This document shows, in pieces, positions 33,428 through 43,465 of a DNA stretch of 64,000 nt. Location: contig CP092870.1 in NCBI GenBank assembly GCA_030710605.1, positions 20,870,684 through 20,934,683 of the forward strand, read 5' to 3'. Each line of letters starts with the position of its first letter. Positions within the stretch are counted from its first letter, which is position 1. The stretch comes from Cordylochernes scorpioides. Lineage: Eukaryota > Arthropoda > Arachnida > Pseudoscorpiones > Chernetidae. The notes beneath the pieces are model-generated. The model saw only the letters and a program-made list of their open reading frames with translations. It ran no database searches and was not told where the DNA came from. The translations under genes were made by a program, and so were the position numbers.

Positions 33428-33689
33428 TGGCCATGTTGAATTCGCCAAAACTGATGCTGTTGTTCATCCGTTATTACCAATTCTACGTTTTGTATCGGGT
33501 TATAACACAAAATGCAGTGTTTCCCTTTTATTTTATTTTTAAAAGTGAGAGGTGCCGCTTTTGGTGCATATTTATATTTTTGAAGTAAGTTATCTACTTA
33601 TATATTTGCCTTATTCTGTCTGTTTGTCTGTATGTCTGAAGCTCACGGATAGAATGCGCGCCCATTGGCTACCAGCCAACACGTGGCCT

Positions 33690-33865
33690 CCCTGCCCCCC
33701 TCTAGACAACCCTGTTATCAGCTGTGCGATACATACACCTGTCTATAGCGGCCACTCTAGACAACCCTGTTATCAGCAGTGTGCTACATCCACCTGTCTA
33801 AACAGACCACTCTGTCTATAGCGGCCACTCTAGACAACCCTGTTATCTGCTGTGTGATACATACA
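33690..33865. repeat. Minisatellite, left part
   Basis: Units of about 55-75 bp with CTAGACAACCCTGTTATCAGC and CACCTGTCTATAGCGG. Continues at 39740 after the LTR element. Confidence 0.8.
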
Positions 33866-34732
33866 TGTGATATCTTGGGACCTCTGGGACCAGTGTTACC
33901 TGATGCTAGACGAACCTCGATGTCAACTCTACCGTGCAGTCGTGGTGGAAGGCGACACAGCTGGGCCAAAGGGACCAGTGTTACCTTATGCTAGACGAAC
34001 CTCGATGTCAACTCTACCGTGCAGTCGTGGTGGAAGGCGACACAGCTGGGCCAAAGGTGAAATAAACAAACAGAGATTCCACTAAGAAGCGTCTGACGTC
34101 AAGAAGGAATGGGATGAGGAGAGAGAGAGTTCTTTAGAGCAAGTGTTACCGTTGGGATCCAAGCGCAGACTGCCTAACCTAGGTTCTCGATTTAACACCA
34201 CGACCTTTCTTCTTTCTAATTGGTAGGAAGATGTCACGTGGCCGTTGGCTATTGGTTGACCTACTTAGGTATTGTTTCCTAATTGGTAGGGATATGTCAC
34301 GTGGCCGTTGGCTATTGGTTGACCTACTTAGGTATTGTTTCCTAATTGGTAGGAATATGTCTTTGTCGGGAGATATACCCGGCCTTGCCCAGGAAATACT
34401 GGTCGTTAAACTCGACTTTTATGATTTCCGCGATTCATAAAATTACCTGTAAATTTATTAATAGTGGTGCTGGCTTTAAGCCTCTTTGCTAGGCCTTACT
34501 TCTACTCTCACCTAAGCCTGATTAGTTTTAACCTTAATTTTCTCCTGTTAGTCTCCATTCCTTCTATCTGTACAGTTGCTATACTTTATTAGATTCTTAC
34601 GCGGTACAGATTGATGTTAGTTGAGGCTTTCTATTTGCAGTACATAAGAAGTTATATACAGTCATGGGGTGGAACATGTGGTAGTAGATATCTGGACTAT
34701 TTACAAAAATTCCATGGTCTTAAATCATCACA
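33866..34732. repeat. LTR (left), with internal 85-bp tandem duplication
   Basis: 867 bp. An 85-bp segment starting GGGACCAGTGTTACCTGATG is present twice in tandem here and once in the right LTR, accounting exactly for the length difference. Both LTRs also share a duplicated ATGTCACGTGGCCGTTGGCT unit (about 63 bp). Otherwise about seven differences between the LTRs. Confidence 0.9.
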
Positions 34733-36843
34733 GATGGCCCCGGATGTGAAAGGGTTCATATGGAGGGATTTAAGAGAGCGGAATAGGAAGACTGTTATTA
34801 AGGAAGTAATTTTTTAAAAATTAATTGAAATTAGTTGGTATATAACATGGGGTTGATTTCTGTATATCCATAAGAGATAATAAAGCATAAACAACTAATA
34901 CTAAACATACAAGTAAAAATAAAAATATGAATAAAATATTTAATAGAGAACATATAATGATTATAGGTGAAAATAAAAATGATTGGATGGGTAAATCATG
35001 ATCTCTTCGTGATGGGCGTTAGAAAGGGTTGAGGGGTTAGTTATTACTAGGTTGAGGCAATGTCACTTTGACTCAAGTCCCAAACCATTTAATGTGCACG
35101 GCGCGGAAAACCTAGGCCATGTTTCACATGTAAATTTAAGGACCGAATAAAGTTACAGTACCACAATCGAAAAGTAAGATAAGGGTGATTGTTATGGGTT
35201 TTAGTAATTAGTCGTTAAGACGTACGCATGCAGGATAAATGAGGGCGAAGATCAGTGACCAGAAATCAAAGTTTTAATTGGAGTCGTCAGGGGCTTAGCG
35301 AGAAAAAGAGTAAAATAAAAAAAAGATGTGCCAGCGTGTGGCATGAGAGTGCCCTGGAATATATAAAAAAAATACAATTTGCACGTATCCAAGCCAGAAG
35401 TTGGGATAGGTAAATCTGGGGGACGGTGTGTCAATATTGTTAATTACGAAATCAAAGTAGGTCAAGTCTAGCCTGCGAAGGAGTTAAAAGTTCCAGCGGA
35501 AAAGGGTTAGTATTTATTAAGAAGTAACCTATAAAGTGGTTGTTTAAGAGGTTATTGAAGATTGCCCTGTTTTTAAATCATGATTTTTAGTTTGATTATA
35601 AAAGAATATATAATTGAGATATGAAATTGCGAAATTAAGGCTTTGCATATAGCGTTAAGGGATTTGAAAAATCGAAAATAAAATTGCGAGGTTAAATGCA
35701 AAGTAATCTTTAAAAAAAAAGTAAAAATAGCGATGACATAATACAACGATTAACACACTATAGCAGTATATAAGGGGTAATAGAAAGTGAAAATATTAAA
35801 TGACAAAAATAAGCAGTAATATACTCGATAGCATTGACATGGTAGCGGAAGATGAAACAATGTAAATAACATCTAATTTATAAAGTGAGAGAAAATATAA
35901 AATGACAAATGCAAATTAGTGATATAAATATGAAATATAAACTTGAGATTATTAGATATGAAAGATAAAATATAAAGTTGATTATAGAATAGAGTCATAA
36001 AGCGAAAGTAAATAAGCTTTGGTAAAGAAAAATAAAATAAAATGACAATAATCTAAACTGATTGGTTGACGTAAATAAAAAACTTATAAGAGCTAGATAT
36101 TGATTAGATAAAGGATATTTTTAAAAAAATGTTCATCGAGAAAGAAGAGCAAGTAAGATTATACATAGAAATTATATCGTGAAAGAATGGAAAGTTGTAG
36201 GCCCAATGTATGTTCCTGTTTTTTAGGATGGGTAGAGAGAGCTTTAAATTGTCCTCGATCGCGATATCTTTGGTCTTGTTGGCATGAGTTGATCTAACTT
36301 ATCGAATTTGTTTTATGTTTGACGCGACTCGTGGATCACATTGTTTCCAACTGTGAAACTTACTGAGTCCTAATGTTGTCGATTTTTTGTTCCCTGCGCC
36401 ACGTTTAGGTGAAAACGTGATTCTTCCTAAAGCGGCATTTATTCTGTTAGTGGACTGATTTGTTAGTAAATGTAAAATAACGTGTTGAGCAAGTTATTAG
36501 TAGCTAAACGGGATATCGGAGTAGAATAATGGGTTAGGGATTAGAACGATATATAGTAAAAGGCACGCACTAATATTTAATTTAATAGCTGGTAAAATTC
36601 ATTAGAGAACACGGGGTGGTGACGGGCTGTAACAAGATGTCGGGTGTTTGTTTGTCCATCTCCCCTCGAATTTATTATTAGCGAGTTCGGGCGGTGGCGG
36701 GCATATTTATTTGGGTCAGAGGCCCTTTGTGGGGGCAGCTTGCTTGGTGGTTGTCTCCCACCTTTGTAAACGCGGTTCTTGCCTGGTTTTCTGATGGCTA
36801 TGTATTCGTGACATCTTTTTTATTTAGGGGTCGATTGGGTCTG
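34733..36843. other. Non-coding interior of the LTR element
   Basis: About 2 kb of AT-rich sequence without usable frames up to roughly 36590, then a less AT-rich stretch. A short plus ORF at 36694-36903 is hydrophobic (WVRGPLWGQLAWWLSPTF), possibly a shadow. The origin of this interior is unknown; it may be a non-coding leader of a large non-autonomous LTR element. Confidence 0.45.
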
Positions 36844-37740
36844 TTAATTGGGACTACCTTCGGAGATATTATTTCTATAATTGTAAACACAAAAGCGTTT
36901 TGATTTGTCACGTTTGGTGACAAGCGTAATAGGACTGGCATAGGGAGATACAGAGGTTGTAATTATACCGTGTTCAAGCATGTGTTCGATTTGTGTTTGT
37001 ATTTCAAGTTGGTCATTTAGGGGTACGCGATAAGGACGTAAGGCAATTACCTTGTCCGAAGTAGTATTGATTTTTACGGGAGGTATTTCAAGCTTAGGGA
37101 CGTCGTATTTATTGGCGGCGAAAACGGGTGTAAATTGATGCAGTACCTTGTGTAAATTATAGGGACAGTGACCTAGGTTACTTGTGTCCAAAGATATGCA
37201 AGAGGAGGACATAGAGGCGTTGAAAATAGGATCAGGAACATTACATTGAGGCCAAATAAGAGTGTTGGAGTTCACCACGTGTGAGCAACCCGTTCCAGGA
37301 GGGGAAGATTTAGTAAATGGGACAGTTGTATTAACCTGTCCATGGGACACGTGTTGCTTGCACGAGGTGAATTTGTATAAGGTAGTTGGTAGAGGTACAT
37401 TATCTTGATACAGGAGTAGCTGAGGACAGTTTATAATTAGTAGAAATCTTTTTATGGAGTTAAGGGATAATATGCCAAAAGGCAAGGGGGTATCTATAAT
37501 ATGGAATTTTAGGTTCTGCGTTATGTTACCTATTTTTACGTTTAAAAAGATATAACCTATGGTGAAAATATTGTTAGCTATGGCATTAATAGTTAAGTTA
37601 AATGGGTGAACAGGTATTTTCTTTTGCAAATTGGTTTCTATTATTTTAAAAGTATTCCGACTAATTATATCGATAGATGCTCCTGTATCAAGTAGTAGAG
37701 GTAGGTTTACCTTATTGGACAGTTCAGCTCGAACGAGCAA
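36844..37740 (-). pseudogene. Gypsy protease and RT N-terminus (antisense to LTR signals)
   Basis: 298 codons. LLLDTGASIDIISRNTF near residue 15 is an intact retropepsin active site (DTG). The C-terminal third has LRPYRVPLNDQLEIQTQIEH and MLEHGIITTSVSPYASPITL then VTKRDKSKRFCVYNYR, the start of a Metaviridae RT (fingers). It ends abruptly at the first RT motif. Overlaps by frame with the gag ORF upstream (37745), as in typical gag-pol shifts. Catalytic RT residues are absent. Confidence 0.85.
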
Positions 37741-37744
37741 TTGT

Positions 37745-38344
37745 TCAACGAAAGTTATGTGAGGAGGAACCTACTGTTGTGCTGTCTTGGGCGTCGGAAC
37801 AGGCCTGTTTTGGTGCCGTGGTCGAGGTACCCATGGGACAGCTAGGGTTCACTGCTTGCGCTGGGCTCGTGGTGTAGAGAGGATCAGGAGAGCGGGTAAC
37901 ATGCGCTCGCGTGTTGTTAACTCGGAAGGGTGCGGGAGAGGACAACACAGTTCTGTCGTGCTGCGGATAAGTTGTGGCTCGGTACACAGGTCTTGGACGG
38001 CTCTGTGCAGGCCGTTTGGGGCACTGGGCGTGCCAGTGCATGGCGCCACAATACCTGCAGGATGAAGGGGGTGGATTGGCAGAGTAGTTGGGTCGCGCTG
38101 ACCATGGTCGCGGAGCACTGTACCTAGGTGACGGTGCGAAGGAAGGGTTGGGCGTTGTTCTGGTCGTCTGTTGGCACACTTGCGACGCACTGTGGGTTCC
38201 TCTTACGCGCGATACTACACTATACCACGCTTGGAGGGTGTTCGGTTGCACGGCAGCGACAATGCGCTGATCAGCGACGGGTAACCCATCAGTCAGGGAT
38301 TCTAAAAGGATTTTGTGGGGAAGGTTCAGCTGTAGGCCACACAC
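37745..38344 (-). pseudogene. Gypsy gag C-terminal part with zinc knuckle
   Basis: 199 codons, Pro/Thr/Ser-rich, with the zinc knuckle CRYCGAMHWHAQC (CX2CX3HX4C) around residue 96. It is the continuation of gag from 38326-38877, separated by a frameshift at a run of 12 T (38349-38360; A on the coding strand). The run could be a slippage mutation, an assembly artefact, or a programmed shift; a +1/-2 change is needed to join the frames. Confidence 0.75.
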
Positions 38345-38877
38345 CGTCTTTTTTTTTTTTGATAATATTCCTCTAACGAGGAGCGATCTGTCAACTTAAT
38401 GGCCAAGAATCGGGCAAATGACGCGTTTGTGGTTTCAGGAAAGAGGTCTATCAGGGCCTGCCTTGCGTCAACGTAATATAATTTGTCTAATTTTAGGCTG
38501 CGGAAGTAGTGCAGGGCCTTACCTTGTAGGAGGTTGGGAAGCCTTCTCAGTCTTTCGGTGTAGTGTAGTTGGGCCAGATCAGCTTGGGCGTCGTAGTTGT
38601 CGAAGAAGCTCTGCGCCTCGTACGAACCATCGTAGCGCTTTAGTTCCACATCTCGCGATAGTCCTGTCGCCGAGGAGAGCTGATATATCGTCCTGGCTAA
38701 ACTCCCCAGGACATCTGACACCGGCGGCGGGGGCGTGACGTCCTCGTGGTTGGGGGGAATTTCCTGCGTCCTACCGAGGGTGGTTTCTTTCTTTGGAAAA
38801 GTGGTGTTTTCGCCACTTTCGGAGTCGGGATCGGACTCCATTGGTTCCTTTGGATCCTCCTCTCTTCCCTGTTCCAT
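38326..38877 (-). pseudogene. Gypsy gag N-terminal part
   Basis: 183 codons from ATG at 38877. Acidic N-terminus, then LKRYDGSYEAQSFFDNYDAQ and LRRLPNLLQGKALHYFRSL and ALIDLFPET, the usual capsid-like core of Metaviridae gag (retrotrans_gag-like). It breaks off at YYQKKKRRCVAYS where the homopolymer shift occurs. The ATG is about 80 bp from the right LTR, a normal leader length if the element were read on this strand. Confidence 0.8.
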
Positions 38878-38957
38878 CTTTCTGTACAGACAGTGGTCTA
38901 TTTGCTTACTTGTACCTTGGCGTCCACTATCCTGTCGACTCTTCGGACGGGGGAGGC

Positions 38958-39739
38958 TGTGATATCTTGGGACCTCTGGGACCAGTGTTACCTGATGCTA
39001 GACGAACCTCGATGTCAACTCTACCGTGCAGTCGTGGTGGAAGGCGACACAGCTGGGCCAAAGGTGAAATAAACAAACAGAGATTCCACTAAGAAGCGTC
39101 TGACGTCAAGAAGGAATGGGATGAGGAGAGAGAGAGTTCTTTAGAGCAAGTGTTACCGTTGGGATCCAAGCGCAGACTGCCTAACCTAGGTTCTCGATTT
39201 AACACCACGACCTTTCTTCTTTCTAATTGGTAGGAAGATGTCACGTGGCCGTTGGCTATTGGTTGACCTACTTAGGTATTGTTTCCTAATTGGTAGGGAT
39301 ATGTCACGTGGCCGTTGGCTATTGGTTGACCTACTTAGGTATTGTTTCCTAATTGGTAGGAATATGTCTTTGTCGGGAGATATACCCGGCCTTGCCCAGG
39401 AAATACTGGTCGTTAAACTCGACTTTTATGATTTCCGCGATTCATAAAATTGACTGTAAATTTATTAACAGTGGTGCTGGCTTTAAGCCTCTTTGCTAGG
39501 CCTTACTTCTACTCTCACCTAAGCCTGATTAGTTTTAACCTTAATTTTCTCCTGTTAGTCTCCATTCCTTCTATCTGTACAGTTGCTATACTTTATTAGA
39601 TTCTTATGCGGTACAGATTGATGTTAGTTGAGGCTTTCTATTTGCAGTACATAAGAAGTTATATACAGTCATGGGGTGGAACATGTGGTAGTAGATATCT
39701 AGACTATTTACAACAATTCCATGGTCTTAAATAATCACA
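38958..39739. repeat. LTR (right)
   Basis: 782 bp, starts TGTGATATCTTGGG and ends AAATAATCACA. Lacks the 85-bp duplication of the left LTR. Confidence 0.9.
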
Positions 39740-40200
39740 TACACCTGTCTATAGCGGCCACTCTAGACAACCCTGTTATCATCAATGTGTTAAATTCACC
39801 TGTCTATACAGACCACCCTGTCTATAGCGGTCACTCTAGGCAACCCTGTTAACAGCAGTGTGATACATACACCTGTCTATACAGACCACCCTGACTATAG
39901 CGACCACTCTAGACAACCCTGTTATCAGCTGCCTGTCTATACAGACCACCCTGTCTATAGCGGTCACCTTAGGCAACCCTGTTATCATCAGTGTGTTACA
40001 TTCACCTGTCTATACAGACCACCCTGTCTATAGCGGTCACCTTAGGCAACCCTGTTATCAGCAGTGTGATACATCTACCTGTCTATACAGACCACCCTGT
40101 CTATAGCGACCACTCTAGACAACCCTGTTATCAGCTGTGTGATACATCCACCTGTCTATACAGACCACCCTGTCAATAGCGACCACCCAAGACAACGTTT
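39740..40200. repeat. Minisatellite, right part
   Basis: About six units of roughly 60-75 bp: CACCTGTCTATACAGACCAC, CCTGTCTATAGCGGTCAC and CAACCCTGTTATCAGCAGTG. Same array as 33690-33865. Confidence 0.85.
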
Positions 40201-40257
40201 TTAAAATATATTCGCACTCGGGTAAACCCCGGGCGTTGCCCGGGCCTTTCGTCTAGT

Positions 40258-41009
40258 ATATATATAACCAGAAATTTATAGAGAATTTATTTCTTCCTAA
40301 ATTATTTTTTTATTTATTATTTTTTATTTTATTATTTTTGTATATATTTATACTTGCAATATATTTTTATTTATATTTATCAACACAACATATTGAATCA
40401 TAATCCTTGCTCATTTTTATTTTCTATTATTTATCAGTCTCTTCATTTATTTAATCAAATGGTTATTTAATTATATACTCTTTTGATTATTATTATTATT
40501 AACGATAACAATTGTAAATATATATTTTATATACAGTGAAACTTTCATTAGATGGTTTCTTGCTTTGGTCTTGTATAGCGTAAGTGGATCACATACCCAC
40601 GTGATTTAGTTTAACTCAAAGAAAAGCCTTGATAAAAAGAGGCGTGTTGCCCCTAGAAATATTGGTTGAATAATAAATTTAGATCCAATATATGCTTCAT
40701 ATTCATTTATATATATATATACTATTTTGCATATATTTGAAAGAAAAATGGTTTTAAGAAGTAAAGAAAATTAAATGTAAAGTATATAAGGATTATATAT
40801 TATGAGGTTTCAAAAAAAAAACTTTTTTAAACCTTATTATATATTATAATAACGAATAGATTTAAAAAGGATAAGTTTCTTTATTTGAAAAATCAATTCG
40901 AGCTTTCGGGCGCAAGCTTATTATATATATATATTACTTATTTACTCTCACTTTAAATATTCTATACTTATAATGCCATTTTTCTTTCATATATATATAT
41001 ATATATATA
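40258..41009. other. AT-rich spacer with PLE-end remnant
   Basis: At 40895-40925 the minus strand reads GCGCCCGAAAGCTCG, the motif seen at the 3' end of the PLE near 2150. (TA)n tracts at 40921 and 40992-41007. Confidence 0.45.
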
Positions 41010-41260
41010 GATCTAAAAAAGCATAGGGCTCCTCTTCCGTCAAATTAAATGTCAAAACCAGACGCCATCTATTGACCATCGCTGCAAACTAGCAGCCTTG
41101 GGTCGATGACAAAGTCACAACACCAGCTTTGACAAACTTAGAAGTGACCACTTCGAGACCATGGCTTCGGGCTAATGTCCCACGTCAGCCTAGGAATCAT
41201 TACAATCTGCCAAAGAGGTGTTTAGCTGGCAAAGTGCAAGCCAAGGCCAAATATATGGTC
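41010..41260. repeat. MITE family 2, partial copy
   Basis: AAAAAGCATAGGGCTCCTCT, AGACGCCATCTATTGACC, GCAAACTAGCAGCC and GTCACAACACCAGCTTTG match the arm of the neighbouring complete copy. The right arm is missing. Confidence 0.7.
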
Positions 41261-41263
41261 AAA

Positions 41264-41616
41264 ATATAGATGGAAATTTTTCCGGCGGAAATTGATCTAA
41301 AAAGGCTAGGGCGCCTCTCCCGTCACATTAAACTTTGTAGCTAGACGTCATTTATGCCGCAAACTAGCGGCATCGGATCGGTGACAAAGCCACAACACCA
41401 GCTGAAGAGAGCTATTAGCACGAAACCACGGTCTCTAGGTGGACGCTTCTCAGTTTACCAAAGCTGGTGTTGTGGCTTTGTCACCGACCCGAAGCCGCTA
41501 GTTTGCGGCGACAGTCAATAGATGGCGTCTAGTTTTCACATTCAATTCGATGGGAGATGAGCCCTATGCTTTTTAGATCAATTTCCTCCTGGCAAAATTT
41601 CCATTCATATATATAT
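41264..41616. repeat. MITE family 2, complete inverted-repeat copy
   Basis: Inverted arms of about 135 bp: the left begins AGATGGAAATTTTTCCGGCG and reaches CAAAGCCACAACACCAGCT; the right starts AGCTGGTGTTGTGGCTTTG and ends GCAAAATTTCCATTCAT. Arms differ by several substitutions. The central part (GAAACCACGGTCTCTAGG) is unique. Flanked by TA tracts. No coding capacity. Confidence 0.85.
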
Positions 41617-42114
41617 ATATATATATAATGGTAACGTAGGAGAGAAGATGGTGTTTAGGGTGCTTAAAGACCTCTATTCGGTTTACTGGTACACTATACA
41701 AATATGAAGTAACATAAAACTATTCTTAAAATATATATTAAAATTTAGAGAATGATTTCATATTTTACTAAATATACAAATGGAATTAAAGAATTTTAAA
41801 AAGGAAAATAAATTCTTTTTAAAATTAAATGAATTTTGTTTTGCAAAAAAAAAAAAAAAAGTAATTTTCCAGACATAACCTTTTGCCTATCGATAAAATT
41901 TTTTTAAAATGTTTGAATATTGTATGAATCAAATAAATCATTTTATGTTGTTTTTATTTTCGCTATGGAATGTAACTATTTTATTGAATTTTATATATAA
42001 ATATTCGTAACATATTGTTGCACCAAGTTGCAGCTTTGCAGGGTTGTCGACCTTGGTTTCTTCCTTCTTGGTGTTATACACGTTTCCCGAACGGGTTTCC
42101 ATATTCAAAGCATT
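41617..42114. other. AT-rich spacer
   Basis: (TA)n at 41607-41628, a run of 16 A at 41845, no gene. Confidence 0.4.
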
Positions 42115-42278
42115 CAATAACTTTGAAAGGTAATTTATTTTTATTTACTTCATTTATTTACTTTTACTTTTATTTATTTGCTTTATTCAATTGTATTTAC
42201 AGTTGAATAAAGCAAATAAATAAAAGTAAAAGTAAATAAATGAAGTAAATAAAAATAAATTACCTTTCAAAGTTATTG
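42115..42278. repeat. Perfect palindrome, 76-bp arms, 12-base loop
   Basis: 42115-42190 and 42203-42278 are exact reverse complements by eye (CAATAACTTTGAAAGGTAAT ... GCTTTATTCAA). The loop is TTGTATTTACAG. The sequence is AT-rich with ATTTATTT repeats and is not part of the other inverted-repeat families here. Confidence 0.9.
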
Positions 42279-43465
42279 TGTTTATTTATTCGTGGTCTTC
42301 CTCGTAGGTCGTGATCCGCAGTCTCCCTTTAGGTCCTCTCTCGCTCCAATAACCAATCAAGATATATGTACAATAAATATTACAAAAGGAATGAAACTAT
42401 AAAAAGGAATGATGATAATCTAAATATTCTGTTTTAAATAAATATTAAATATCATAGAATATTTTGAATAAATGTAAGGCGCATTAAAATTGATGTAACA
42501 ATATATAAAGTATATTGATGGCAATATTTGAGTTTATTTGTAATATCACGTATTTCAGAGAAAGACATTTACAAACACACAACAATAAATATTTAAAAAA
42601 AAATTAAAAACTATATAAAATCACACATTAACTTATAAAATATGAATATATATAGAGATAAATTACTACGGTGTGTAAAAGTATATATTCCGGGTTAGCC
42701 CCCAAGATTGATAAAGGCGCATTGTTCCTTTCCCCAATATGGCTTGCCATGTTTTATTGCATTCCAGATGCGGGCAAGAAATATCTTTTGATATAGCCTG
42801 GCTCGGTACAATACATGCTGAACGTGGGACACAATTCAATATGAATTAATTCTCACCACATTCTAACACAGATTTTATCTTTTTTTTTTTTTTTAATTTT
42901 GGGCTTATTTTTTAGCGAACAATTTAAAAAGTAACTAAAGGTTATACAGAATATGTCATTTATCAAAATATTTTAGAGGTAAAATACTTATTTCGACTTT
43001 ATCGCGATTTTGATATTATCTGTTAGTTCGAATTTTTAAAAATGTGGTCTAAATAGATAGATGATATATGGAATTTTAAACATTCATCTCTAACAACTAT
43101 TTTTTCGATTTAAAAAAAATATATATTTATTTAACAATTTTACCATAATAGTTTTCATCAAAATACTTTTTAAAATAAAATTGTACTGTTTTATATACGA
43201 GTATATTATATATACTCGTATATATAATATTATTTATATAGAAGTATTTTTCCTATGTTCTGCTTACATGACGCGTAACTGCCGAGGCTACAGCGTGAAC
43301 TTGTTATAGCCCTATGTTGTTACTTAAAATATAAAACCTGTTTGATACTTTAATAGTAATATTTTTATAATTTGTTTTTAATTATCATTACTCCTTCTCT
43401 AATACAGCTAGCTTTCATATAAATTATATTTAATTCTACTCCACTTATATATATATATATATATA
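42279..43465. other. AT-rich spacer
   Basis: A small palindrome ATACGAGTATATTATATA/TATACTCGTATAT lies near 43195-43225. No gene. Confidence 0.4.

Larger units (their letters stand above)
32905..33545. repeat. Inverted pair of PLE-like terminal segments
   Basis: A left segment (32930-33080, minus orientation) and a right segment (33350-33450, plus) are diverged inverted copies sharing CTCGTAGGATGTT, CTGATGAAG and CGAAACCATGGTAT. Between them a variable region without ORF. PLEs carry terminal repeats (pLTRs) with hammerhead ribozymes, and this arrangement would fit a PLE terminal structure, but no PLE protein is adjacent. Confidence 0.5.
33866..39739. mobile_element. LTR retrotransposon with antisense gag-PR-RT
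   Basis: LTRs at 33866-34732 and 38958-39739 (ends TGTGATATC ... ATCACA), target duplication TACA (33862-33865 and 39740-39743). On the plus strand TGGCCCCGGATGTGA, two bases after the left LTR, looks like a primer-binding site and GGACGGGGGAGGC just before the right LTR looks like a polypurine tract, so priming signals point to plus-strand orientation. Yet the only coding sequence, gypsy-type gag, zinc knuckle, protease and RT start, is on the minus strand (36844-38877). 34733-36690 is AT-rich and non-coding. No RNase H or integrase. Confidence 0.8.
33597..40257 (+). mobile_element. Composite Helentron-like element with nested LTR retrotransposon
   Basis: The 5' part has TGTCTGTTTGTCTGTATGTC and GGATAGAATGCGCGCCCATT, typical of Helentron-like 5' regions. 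The 3' end has hairpin CGGGTAAACCCCGGGCGTTG at 40219-40244 and GTCTAGT at 40251-40257. Between them lies a minisatellite split by an LTR element at 33866-39739. Helentron-like elements often carry internal tandem repeats. No Rep/helicase is present, so non-autonomous. The 5' edge is approximate. Confidence 0.65.

Noticed and set aside
34231..34440. ORFs in both LTRs with a repeated MSRGRWLLVDLLRYCF peptide
   Set aside because: Arise from a duplicated 63-bp segment inside the LTR, not a gene.
38418..39092. Plus-strand ORFs over the gag region (for example 38735-39072)
   Set aside because: Shadows of the minus-strand gag; composition is poor and no retroelement motif appears, although the last codons run through the PPT-like tract.
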